Position numbers and translations under genes: made by a program. A stretch of 64,000 bases of DNA from Pseudomonadota bacterium (GTDB lineage Bacteria; Pseudomonadota; Alphaproteobacteria; Rhodobacterales; Rhodobacteraceae), in assembly GCA_020161615.1 (NCBI GenBank), contig JAIUPD010000007.1, positions 124,001 to 188,000 of the forward strand, read 5' to 3'. A model generated the notes under the pieces. That model saw only the letters and a program-made list of their open reading frames with translations. It was not told where the DNA came from and made no database searches. The first letter of the stretch is position 1. Each line of letters begins with the position of its first letter. Below are positions 9,616 through 17,230 of the stretch, one piece after another.

Positions 9616-11245
9616 TACCCTGCTCGAGATCAAGAACCTGCGCATCGAGGCCACGGTCTATGCCCCCGGCGAGAAGCCGCGCGACGTGGTGATCGTCGAC
9701 GACGTGTCGCTGACGCTGGAACGCGGCAAGGTCATGGGGCTGATCGGCGAATCCGGCGCCGGAAAGTCGACCATCGGCCTGTCGGCCCTGTCCTATGGCC
9801 GGGGCGGCATAAGGCTGTCGGGTGGCAACATCCTGCTGAACGGACGCGAGATCCGGGCGGCCAGCGCCGCCACGCTCAGGGGGTTGCGCGGCAAGGAAGT
9901 CACCTATGTCGCGCAATCCGCTGCCGCCGCCTTCAATCCGGCGAAACGGCTGATGGAGCAGGTGACGGAAGCCACGCTGCACCACGGCCTGATGTCGAAA
10001 GACGAGGCCGAGAAACGCGCGGTGGAGCTTTTCCGCACCCTCTCGCTGCCCGACCCCGAGAATTTCGGCAAACGCTATCCGCACCAGGTCTCGGGTGGGC
10101 AGTTGCAGCGGGCGATGACGGCGATGGCGCTCTGCCCGAAGCCCGATCTGGTGATTTTCGACGAGCCGACCACGGCGCTGGATGTGACCACGCAGATCGA
10201 CGTTCTGGCGGCGATCAAGACCGCGATTGCCGAGACAGGGGTGGCCGCGCTCTATATCACGCATGACCTGGCGGTGGTGGCGCAGGTCTCGGACGAGATC
10301 ATGGTGCTGCGCCACGGCAAAATGGTCGAACACGGCACCGTGCAGCAGATCATCGAGGCCCCGCGCGAGGAATACACGCAGGCGCTGATCTCGGTCCGCT
10401 CCATCGACCATCAGCAGAAACAACCGACGCCGGAACCGCTGCTGAGGGTCGAGGGCGTCTCGGCCCGCTACGGGGCGATGGCCAAGGACGTGCTGTCCGA
10501 TGTTTCAGTTGAGCTGCACCCGGGCCAGACGCTGGCGCTGGTCGGCGAATCCGGGTCGGGCAAATCGACCATGGCGCGGGTGATCACCGGCCTTCTGCCG
10601 CCGCGCAAGGGCACGATCACCTTCGACGGCAGGCCCCTGCCCCCGGCGCTGAAACAACGTTCGCGCGACGAGCTGCGCGAATTGCAGATGATCTATCAGA
10701 TGGCCGATGTGGCGATGAACCCGCGCCAGACGGTCGCAACCATCATCGGCCGGCCGCTGGAGTTCTATTTCGGCCTCCGCGGCCGGAAGCGCGACGAGCG
10801 CGTGCAGGAATTGCTGGATGCCATCGAACTGGGCAAGGGCTTTGCCGACCGCTATCCGGCGGAACTCTCGGGCGGACAGAAGCAGCGGGTCTGCATCGCC
10901 CGGGCGCTGGCCGCCAAGCCCAAGCTGATCATCTGCGACGAGGTGACCTCGGCCCTGGATCCGCTGGTGGCCGACGGCATCCTGAAGCTGCTTCTGGACC
11001 TGCAGTCGCGGGAAGGCGTGGCCTATCTCTTCATCACCCATGACATCGCCACCGTGCGGGCCATCGCCGACAGCATCGCGGTGATGTACCGCGGCCAGGT
11101 GCAGCGCTACGGGCCGAAGGATCAGGTGCTTGCCCCGCCCTTCGACGCCTATACCGACCTGCTGCTGTCTTCGGTGCCGGAGATGGAGCTGGGCTGGCTG
11201 GAAAAGGTGCTGGCGCATCGGCGGATGACCAGCGCGGGCAATTGA
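9608..11245 (+). CDS. Peptide-type ABC transporter, fused double ATPase (DppD-DppF type)
   Basis: A 545-aa protein containing two complete ABC ATPase domains, replacing the usual separate D and F subunits. Domain 1 has Walker A GESGAGKST (47-55) and signature VSGGQLQRA. Domain 2 has Walker A GESGSGKST (~313-321), signature LSGGQKQRV and Walker B LIICDEVTSALD. The second Q-loop region reads QMIYQMADVAMNPR. Start is GTG 9608, inside the end of the permease gene. It energises the importer from the cytoplasmic face. Confidence 0.93.
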   Translation: MADTLLEIKNLRIEATVYAPGEKPRDVVIVDDVSLTLERGKVMGLIGESGAGKSTIGLSALSYGRGGIRLSGGNILLNGREIRAASAATLRGLRGKEVTYVAQSAAAAFNPAKRLMEQVTEATLHHGLMSKDEAEKRAVELFRTLSLPDPENFGKRYPHQVSGGQLQRAMTAMALCPKPDLVIFDEPTTALDVTTQIDVLAAIKTAIAETGVAALYITHDLAVVAQVSDEIMVLRHGKMVEHGTVQQIIEAPREEYTQALISVRSIDHQQKQPTPEPLLRVEGVSARYGAMAKDVLSDVSVELHPGQTLALVGESGSGKSTMARVITGLLPPRKGTITFDGRPLPPALKQRSRDELRELQMIYQMADVAMNPRQTVATIIGRPLEFYFGLRGRKRDERVQELLDAIELGKGFADRYPAELSGGQKQRVCIARALAAKPKLIICDEVTSALDPLVADGILKLLLDLQSREGVAYLFITHDIATVRAIADSIAVMYRGQVQRYGPKDQVLAPPFDAYTDLLLSSVPEMELGWLEKVLAHRRMTSAGN

Positions 11246-11337
11246 CCGGGCGAAATCCCGGGGACCGGGCGGGGATGGCGATTGCGCCCCCTGGCCGGCC
11301 CGTCTAGACAGGGCGCTGTTTCGCCCGAAGGTGTCCT

Positions 11338-11961
11338 ATGTCCGACCAGCCAGACCGCCCGCAACTCTATCTCGTCACGCCCCCCGCCTTCGACCCCGAA
11401 GACTTCGCGCCGCGCCTCGCGCGGGTGCTCGACGGGATCGAGGTGGCCTGCCTGCGCCTGGCGCTGGCCGGCAATGACGAGGACCGGATCGCCCGCGCGG
11501 CCGACGCGCTGCGCGAGGTCTCGCATGCCCGCGACATCCCGCTGGTGATCGAGCGTCACGCGGTTCTGGCCGAGCGGCTGGGGCTGGACGGCGTCCACCT
11601 GCCCGAGGGTGCGCGCGACCTGCGCAAGCTGCGCAAGAGCCTGGGCAATGACGCGATCATCGGCGCGGGCTGCGGCGCCTCGCGCCACGACGGGCTGAAC
11701 GCGGCCGAGGCGGGGGCGGATTACGTCAGCTTCGGCCCGGTCGGCGAGACCGGCCTGGGCACCGGGGTGCGGGCCGAGACCGAGCTTTTCACCTGGTGGT
11801 CCGAGATGATCGAAGTGCCGGTGGTGGCCGAGGGCGCCTTGACCCTGCCCCTGGTCGAAACGCTGGCGCCGATCACCGATTTCTTCGCCTTGGGCGCCGA
11901 GATCTGGGGCGCCGAGGATCCCTTGGCGGCGCTGAGGACGCTGATGGCGCCACTGGGCTGA
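11338..11961 (+). CDS. ThiE/TenI-like protein with eroded thiamine phosphate synthase motifs
   Basis: A 207-aa TIM-barrel protein. The phosphate-binding half of ThiE is recognisable (GCGASRHDGLNAAEAGADYVSFGPV, then a late VVAEGAL strand). However, the ThiE motif QLRxK reads CLRLAL, the NDR motif reads IERH and the downstream TxTK lysine is absent (GLGTG). It may be a TenI-like isomerase, a regulator or a non-catalytic relative; annotation pipelines would call it thiamine phosphate synthase. Preceded by an 92-bp gap after the ABC ATPase, so probably its own transcript. No other thiamine gene is nearby. Confidence 0.7.
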   Translation: MSDQPDRPQLYLVTPPAFDPEDFAPRLARVLDGIEVACLRLALAGNDEDRIARAADALREVSHARDIPLVIERHAVLAERLGLDGVHLPEGARDLRKLRKSLGNDAIIGAGCGASRHDGLNAAEAGADYVSFGPVGETGLGTGVRAETELFTWWSEMIEVPVVAEGALTLPLVETLAPITDFFALGAEIWGAEDPLAALRTLMAPLG

Positions 11962-12003
11962 GGTCTGAGGGGTTTCGCCCTCGATCCCTCGGGCGACCAA
12001 GGC

Positions 12004-12158
12004 GGGGGGCCAGGTCCGGCCGCGCCACGGGCGCGGCGTTCGCGGCGAGAGGCGCGCCACTGGCGCGTTTCCGAGACGCCGCTCACCCCCGGACCCCCCG
12101 CTCAAGGGGTTTTCCACCCCCCTTGAGAAACCCCCGAGGATATTTTCAGAACAAAGAT
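12004..12158 (+). repeat. Dispersed structured intergenic element, copy A
   Basis: 12004-12098 is nearly identical to 38357-38452 (about 95 bp, one indel and one substitution seen). It contains two internal inverted repeats, GCCGCGCC/GGCGCGGC and CGCGCCA/TGGCGCG. It is followed by a 9-bp stem, CTCAAGGGG (12101-12109) with CCCCTTGAG (12119-12127), and a tail GAGGATATTTT...CAAAGATG. It sits downstream of the ThiE-like gene and against the stop of the convergent permease gene, so a role in termination or mRNA 3' ends is plausible. Confidence 0.75.
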
Positions 12159-12166
12159 GTGCGCGG

Positions 12167-12940
12167 TCAGTGGCCGAGGCCGCGGGTGTAGCGCTTTTCG
12201 AGGGCGCGGAAGCCAAGCGCGAGCAGCCCCGCGATCGCCATATAGACCAGCGCCAGCAGGATCAGCGGTTCATACACGATGAACGTGTCCTGACGCACGC
12301 GGCTGGCCACGGCGTAGATCTCGATCACCGTGATGGTCGCCACGAGCGGCGTGGCCTTGAGCTGCAGCACTGTCTCCCCCCCAAGCGTCGGCAAGGCCCG
12401 GGCGAGCGCCTGCGGCAGCCAGATGCGACGGAAGACGGCGAGGGGCGAGAAACCATAGGCGCGCGCGGCCTCGAGCTGACCGGGCGGCACCGCGCGGAAG
12501 GCACCGCGCATCACCTCGCCCTCATAGCCCGCATAGCTGAGGGACAGCGCGGTCAGTGCATAGGGCCAGGCCTGGCGCAGGAGGGGCCAGAGATCGGATT
12601 GCCGGATCCAGGGATATTGCGGGAAGAGAGAGCCGATCCCGTAATAGATCAGCCAGATCTGCAGCAACAGCGGCGTCCCCCGGATCAGCGTGCAGAACCA
12701 GCGCGCGGGCGCGGCCAGCCAGCGCGGACCAGCGGCCTGGGCAAGCCCCAGCGGCACCGCCAGCGCAAAGCCGATGCCGACCGAGAGCACAAGCAGCCAG
12801 AGCGTTCGCCAGAGCCCCTCGAGCCCCAGCTGCCAGTAGCGCGGGATCCAGTCCCAGCGCAGCGCCCAGCCGGCCCAGAGGGCCAGCGCCACGGCCAGCG
12901 CGATCAGCGCCAGCCGGTGCGGTTTCAGCCAGGCCGTCAC
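12167..12940 (-). CDS. Polar amino-acid ABC transporter permease (HisM/ArtM-like)
   Basis: A 257-aa inner-membrane permease with an N-terminal helix (~10-27) and four to five further helices. The EAA loop is ARAYGFSPLAVFRRIWLPQALARALP. GTG start at 12940 overlaps the stop of the upstream permease (GTGA). Third gene of a minus-strand binding protein-permease-permease operon. Given the divergent AruH/AruI/DDAH-like genes, arginine or a related guanidino amino acid is the likely substrate. No ATPase gene follows. Confidence 0.9.
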   Translation of the reverse strand: MTAWLKPHRLALIALAVALALWAGWALRWDWIPRYWQLGLEGLWRTLWLLVLSVGIGFALAVPLGLAQAAGPRWLAAPARWFCTLIRGTPLLLQIWLIYYGIGSLFPQYPWIRQSDLWPLLRQAWPYALTALSLSYAGYEGEVMRGAFRAVPPGQLEAARAYGFSPLAVFRRIWLPQALARALPTLGGETVLQLKATPLVATITVIEIYAVASRVRQDTFIVYEPLILLALVYMAIAGLLALGFRALEKRYTRGLGH

Positions 12941-13680
12941 GGCTGGACCTGACCGCGGCGGAACTGGGTCTCCAGCCAGCCGAAGAAGCGGCCCGAGACC
13001 AGCGTCATCAGAAGGTACAGCGCCCCCGCCGCCAGGAAGAACGTGAAATAGGCCCGGGTCGAGCCCGCCGCCTGCCGCGTCTCCAGCGTGAGTTCGCTGA
13101 AGCCCACCACCGCCAGAAGCGCTGTGTCCTTGGTCGCGATGAGCCAGAGGTTCGACAGCCCCGGCAGCGCCAGCGGCAGCATCGCCGGGAAGGTCACCCG
13201 CCGGAAGGTCTGCCCCCGGCTCATGCCATAGGCGCGCGCGGCCTCCAACTGGCCGCGGGGCACGGCCTGGATGGCGCCGCGCAGCACCTCGGTCGCATAA
13301 GCGCCCTGCACCACGCCCAAGACGCCGATCCCGGCGACGACGCCCGAAATCTCGACCGGGCGCTGGCCGACGAGGGCCAGCACCTGGTTCAACAGATCGG
13401 TGCCCGCGTAATACAGAAGCAGGATCAGGATCAGTTCGGGCACCGCCCGCACCACGGTCGTATAGACCGCCAGCAGGTCGCGCGTCACGGGTCCGCCGCC
13501 CAGCTTGCCGAGGGCGCCGAAGATTCCGATCACCGCGCCGAGGCCAAAGGCCCCCAGCGCGATGATCAGCGAATTCAGCGCGCCGCGCAGCAGGCCGCCG
13601 CCCCAGCCGGGCGGCTGGGGCGAGAGCAGGGCAAGCGTGGCCTCAAGCCCCGGCCAGAAAGCATGAAGCCCGTCGAGCAC
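12937..13680 (-). CDS. Polar amino-acid ABC transporter permease (HisQ/ArtQ-like)
   Basis: A 247-aa permease pairing with the one encoded just downstream. The EAA loop ARAYGMSRGQTFRRVTFPAMLPLALPG and the early segment GALNSLIIALGAFGLGAVIG are typical of the His/Art/Glu family. GTG start at 13680, 3 nt after the binding-protein stop. Together the two permeases form the heteromeric membrane channel. Confidence 0.9.
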   Translation of the reverse strand: MLDGLHAFWPGLEATLALLSPQPPGWGGGLLRGALNSLIIALGAFGLGAVIGIFGALGKLGGGPVTRDLLAVYTTVVRAVPELILILLLYYAGTDLLNQVLALVGQRPVEISGVVAGIGVLGVVQGAYATEVLRGAIQAVPRGQLEAARAYGMSRGQTFRRVTFPAMLPLALPGLSNLWLIATKDTALLAVVGFSELTLETRQAAGSTRAYFTFFLAAGALYLLMTLVSGRFFGWLETQFRRGQVQP

Positions 13681-13683
13681 CCG

Positions 13684-14448
13684 TTATTGGCCGTAGATCG
13701 AGGTGGTGAAGTAGCGCGCCGTGATCTCGTCATAGGTGCCGTCGGCCAGGATCGCGTCGATCCCGCCGTTGATCGCCGCCAGCGTCTCGGCATCGCCCTT
13801 GCGCACGCCGGCGCCGATGCCGCTGCCCAGGATCGCCTGATCCATCGGCACGGCTCCGAGATTCTCGCAGCAGGCCCCGGCCTCGGATTCGAGGAAGGGA
13901 TCCATGGCCAGACTGTCGGCCAGCGTGGCGTCGATCCTTCCTGCGGCGAGGTCCTGGTTGGCCTCGTCCTGGGTCTGGTAGGTACGGATCTCGGTCTCGC
14001 CCTCGAAATATTGCTGGGCGTAATCCTGGAAGACGGTCGAAACCTGAACACCCAGCACGCGCCCGGCCAGCCCCTCGGCCGTGGCCGCGATGCCCATGTC
14101 GCGCTGCGCCACCACCACCACGGGGGTGTTGTAATAGGGCTGGGAAAAGTCGATGGTCTGCGCGCGTTCCTCGGTGATGGTCATCGAGGCCATGATCACG
14201 TCGATCCGTCCCGAGGTCAGCGCCGGGATGATCCCGTCCCAGGCCGTCGGCGTGATCGCGCAATCGAGCGACGAGGCGGCGCAGATCGCGTTGATGATGT
14301 CGATCTCCCAGCCGACCCAATTGCCGGCGGCATCGGGCGCGGCGAAGGGCGGATAGGGTTCGGCGGCGATGCCGATCCGCAGGGGATCGGCGGCGGCGAC
14401 CCCGGCCATCAGGGCCAGGGCGGATGCGGTCAGAACGAGGGTCTTCAT
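13684..14448 (-). CDS. Amino-acid ABC transporter, periplasmic binding protein
   Basis: A 254-aa family 3 (ArtJ/HisJ-like) solute-binding protein with a Sec signal peptide (residues ~1-20, MKTLVLTASALALMAG) and mature start near ADPLRIG. Visible features are EPYPPFAAPD, GWEIDIINAIC, AWDGIIPALTSGRIDVIMASMTITEER (the hinge region that contacts the amino group) and DFSQPYY. Start ATG 14448 follows AGGAG. First gene of the importer operon; its promoter region faces the DDAH-like gene and holds the 14515-14546 palindrome. Confidence 0.92.
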   Translation of the reverse strand: MKTLVLTASALALMAGVAAADPLRIGIAAEPYPPFAAPDAAGNWVGWEIDIINAICAASSLDCAITPTAWDGIIPALTSGRIDVIMASMTITEERAQTIDFSQPYYNTPVVVVAQRDMGIAATAEGLAGRVLGVQVSTVFQDYAQQYFEGETEIRTYQTQDEANQDLAAGRIDATLADSLAMDPFLESEAGACCENLGAVPMDQAILGSGIGAGVRKGDAETLAAINGGIDAILADGTYDEITARYFTTSIYGQ

Positions 14449-14514
14449 CTCTCTCTCCTGTTGATATGGCGCCGTTGGTCGCGCCTCTTGTTTGTCCTTG
14501 TAGAAGGCCAAGCC

Positions 14515-14546
14515 CTGAGTAATTATGCAAGCGTATAATTACTTAG
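14515..14546. promoter_or_regulatory. 32-bp palindrome between divergent transport and catabolic promoters
   Basis: AGTAATTAT and ATAATTACT face each other across an 8-nt spacer (14518-14543, perfect), and two further flanking pairs extend it to 14515-14546 with one mismatch. It embeds a TATAAT hexamer at 14534-14539 on the plus strand and CATAAT (14527-14522) on the minus strand, so a bound dimer would cover both -10 elements. The TetR-family gene at 15424 is the obvious candidate regulator. Confidence 0.7.
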
Positions 14547-14557
14547 CGAGAGTCCCC

Positions 14558-15427
14558 ATGTCTTTCGGTGCCGAAGACCGCACGAAACCTCTGGCCCGCG
14601 TGATCATGCGCGCGCCCGGACCGGCGATGGCCGCGGCGGATCCGGCGCTCTGGCATTACGGCCCCGGGTTTGATGCTGCAAGGGCCGAAGTCCAGCACGC
14701 CGCCCTGGCTGCCATCGTCGCCGCTTCGGGCGCGGAAATCCACTGGATTCCGGCGGCGGATGACGCACTCTCCGATGCGGTCTTCGTGCAGGACCCGTCG
14801 TTCGTGACCCGTGCGGGGGCGGTGGTGCTGAACATGGGCAAGCCGCTGCGGCAAGCCGAACCTGCGCTGCATGTGGCGGCCTATGCGGCGCTGGGCGTTC
14901 CGGTGATCGGTCGCCTGACCGGCGAGGCCACGGTCGAATCAGGCGATTGCCTGTGGATCGACCCCCAGACACTGGCCATCGGCCGGGGGGTGCGCAGCAA
15001 TCAGGCCGGAATCGACGCCGTGGCGGCGATCCTGGCGCCGCACGGGATCGGCGTTCTGGCCTATGATCTGCCCTATTGGACCGGGCCCGAGGCCTGCCTG
15101 CACCTGATGTCGCTGATCTCGCCGCTCGGGCCCAAGATGGCGCTGATCCACGCGCCGCTGCTGCCCTATGCGCTTTGGGCCGACTTGCGGGCGCGCGGGT
15201 GGACCCTGCTGACCGCGCCCGAGGATGAGTTCCACGATTCCAACGGCTTGTCGCTGAATGTTCTGATGCTGAAACCCCAGGATCTGGTGATGGTCGACGG
15301 CTTCCCCAAGACCCGCGCGCTGATGGAGGGCGCGGGCTGCCGGGTGCAGGTCTTCGAGGGCGACGCGCTCTGCATCGCCTGCGAGGGCGGACCGACCTGC
15401 CTGACCCGGCCGGTTCTGCGGGCATGA
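14558..15427 (+). CDS. DDAH-like amidinohydrolase (guanidino-modifying fold)
   Basis: A 289-aa member of the pentein/amidinotransferase superfamily. The C-terminal GGPTCLTRP carries the catalytic Cys (C281), and an upstream GPEACLHLMS block has the conserved His. By family it hydrolyses Nw,Nw-dimethylarginine or a similar guanidino compound to citrulline plus an amine; the exact substrate is inferred. I prefer ATG 14558: the in-frame ATG 14525 lies inside the palindrome and upstream of the likely transcription start. Overlaps the TetR gene by 4 nt (ATGA), which makes an operon with the regulator, transaminase and decarboxylase. Confidence 0.82.
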   Translation: MSFGAEDRTKPLARVIMRAPGPAMAAADPALWHYGPGFDAARAEVQHAALAAIVAASGAEIHWIPAADDALSDAVFVQDPSFVTRAGAVVLNMGKPLRQAEPALHVAAYAALGVPVIGRLTGEATVESGDCLWIDPQTLAIGRGVRSNQAGIDAVAAILAPHGIGVLAYDLPYWTGPEACLHLMSLISPLGPKMALIHAPLLPYALWADLRARGWTLLTAPEDEFHDSNGLSLNVLMLKPQDLVMVDGFPKTRALMEGAGCRVQVFEGDALCIACEGGPTCLTRPVLRA

Positions 15428-16050
15428 ACCAACGCCGTCCGTTCCAGCGGGCGGGCGAGGAGGCCCGCCGCACCGCCTTGATCGAGGCGACGCTCGACCT
15501 GATCGCCGAGGGCGGGCCGCAGGCGGCGACGGTGCGGGCCATCGCCCTAAGGGCGGGCGTGACGCCGGGGCTCATCCGGCATTACTTCGCGACCAAGGAG
15601 GATCTGGTCGCCGCCGCGCATGAGACGCTGATGACCGGCCTGACCGAGGCCAGCGCCGCGCGGCTGGACGATCTGCCGGACGATCCCCTGGCGCGGCTGG
15701 CGGGTTTCGTGGCCAATGCCGTCTCGCCGCCGGTGACGGATCCGCGCGCCGTGGCGCTCTGGGCGGCCTCGATGCAGCTGGTGCCGCGCGATGCCGCCAT
15801 GCGCAAGGTGCACGAGGCGACCTATCTTGGCTTCCGGGACCGGCTGCAGGGAATGATCGCCGATGCGCTGACCGCGGCCGGGCGGCGGGACGAGGATACG
15901 CGGGCGCTGGCCATCGCCGGTAACGCGCTGCTGGACGGGCTCTGGATCGAGGCGGGGGCACTTCCCGACCATTTCCAGGCGAATGAACTGAAATCCATTG
16001 CGATCAAAGCCTTCTCTCGGCTTCTTGATCTGAAACTTCCCGAGGTCTGA
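15424..16050 (+). CDS. TetR-family transcriptional regulator (BetI-like)
   Basis: A 208-aa regulator with a TetR N-terminal helix-turn-helix: RRTALIEATLDLIAEGGPQAATVRAIALRAGVTPGLIRHYFATKEDLV (~15-62). The C-terminal ligand domain resembles BetI. It is translationally coupled to the DDAH-like gene and followed by the transaminase after 1 nt, so it probably autoregulates the operon through the 14515-14546 palindrome. The ligand is probably arginine or a breakdown product; this is inference from position. Confidence 0.88.
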   Translation: MNQRRPFQRAGEEARRTALIEATLDLIAEGGPQAATVRAIALRAGVTPGLIRHYFATKEDLVAAAHETLMTGLTEASAARLDDLPDDPLARLAGFVANAVSPPVTDPRAVALWAASMQLVPRDAAMRKVHEATYLGFRDRLQGMIADALTAAGRRDEDTRALAIAGNALLDGLWIEAGALPDHFQANELKSIAIKAFSRLLDLKLPEV

Positions 16051-16051
16051 G

Positions 16052-17230
16052 ATGAAATACGCCCGCGTCACGGAACAGCTTGCCGGTCTCGGCTCGGACA
16101 AATGGATCCTGAACGCCGCCGCCAAGCGCCGCCAGGCCGAGGGGCATCGGGTGATCAACCTGACCATCGGCGAGCCCGATGTGCCGACGCCCGACAGCCT
16201 GATCGAGACCGCCTGCACCGCCATGCGCGCGGGGCGCACCGGCTATTCCAACGGAAGGGGTGAAGCTGTCCTTCTGGACGCCTTGTCAAGGCGTTACACG
16301 ACGCGGCTTAACCGGCCTTTCGGGCATGACCGCTTCCTCTGCCTGCCCGGCACCCAGACCTCGCTCTATCTGGTGTTCAGCACGATCTGCGAGCCGGGTT
16401 GCGAGGTGATCCTGGGCGATCCGATGTATGCCACCTATGAGGGGATCGTGCGCGCCTCGGGTGCGGTGCCGGTGCCGGTCCGGTTGAAGCCGGAACAGAA
16501 CTTCCGCCTGCAAGCGGCTGATGTTGCTGCGGCAATCACGCCCGCGACCCGCGCCATCTTCCTGAACACCCCCCACAATCCCACGGGCGCCATCCTGCAA
16601 CCGGCCGAGTTGCGCGCGCTGGGCGAGCTGGCGCGCGCGCATGACCTCTGGATCGTTTCGGATGAGGTTTACGGCGATCTGGCCCATGACGGGCGGCCCT
16701 TCACCTCGGCCCTGGCCGATCCCGAATTCGAGGACCGCACGATCGTCACGGCGTCCATTTCGAAAAGCCATGCCGCGCCCGGCTTCCGCTCGGGCTGGGC
16801 CGTGGGGCCGGCCGAGTTCACCCACCGCGCGCTGCCGCTGTCCGAAACCATGCTCTTCGGCTCGCAGCCCTTCATCGCCGACATGACCGCCGAGGCCATC
16901 GCCAGCCCGCCGACCCTGGCGCAGGGCATGGCGGCCCGGATGGCGCGGCGGGCGCAGATCCTGTTCGACAGGCTTGACGGCGTGGCGGGGCTGCGGGTCC
17001 ACCGGCCCGAGGCCGGGATGTTCGCCCTGATCGACATCAGCGCGCTCTCCGACGACTCGCTGGCCTTCGCGCTGGAGCTCTTGGAGGCGACCGATGTGGC
17101 GATGATGCCAGGCGCCTCGTTCGGGGCGGCGCTGGAGGGCTGGCTGCGCGTCGCGCTCAATGCCTCGGACGCCGACACCGAGGAGGCTTGCGCCCGCATC
17201 GCTGCCTATGCGATGCAGAAGGCAGCATGA
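16052..17230 (+). CDS. aruH: Arginine:pyruvate transaminase-like aminotransferase
   Basis: A 392-aa fold-type I PLP aminotransferase. PLP-binding K238 lies in SISKSHAAPGFRSGW. Several stretches closely recall Pseudomonas AruH: DPMYATYEGI, LNTPHNPTGA, ISDEVYGDLAHDG-like and MLFGSQPFI. AruH converts arginine and pyruvate to 2-ketoarginine and alanine, the first step of the arginine transaminase pathway. The next gene encodes an AruI-like decarboxylase for that product and overlaps by 4 nt, which is the strongest support. A generic aspartate/aromatic aminotransferase remains possible. Confidence 0.8.
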   Translation: MKYARVTEQLAGLGSDKWILNAAAKRRQAEGHRVINLTIGEPDVPTPDSLIETACTAMRAGRTGYSNGRGEAVLLDALSRRYTTRLNRPFGHDRFLCLPGTQTSLYLVFSTICEPGCEVILGDPMYATYEGIVRASGAVPVPVRLKPEQNFRLQAADVAAAITPATRAIFLNTPHNPTGAILQPAELRALGELARAHDLWIVSDEVYGDLAHDGRPFTSALADPEFEDRTIVTASISKSHAAPGFRSGWAVGPAEFTHRALPLSETMLFGSQPFIADMTAEAIASPPTLAQGMAARMARRAQILFDRLDGVAGLRVHRPEAGMFALIDISALSDDSLAFALELLEATDVAMMPGASFGAALEGWLRVALNASDADTEEACARIAAYAMQKAA

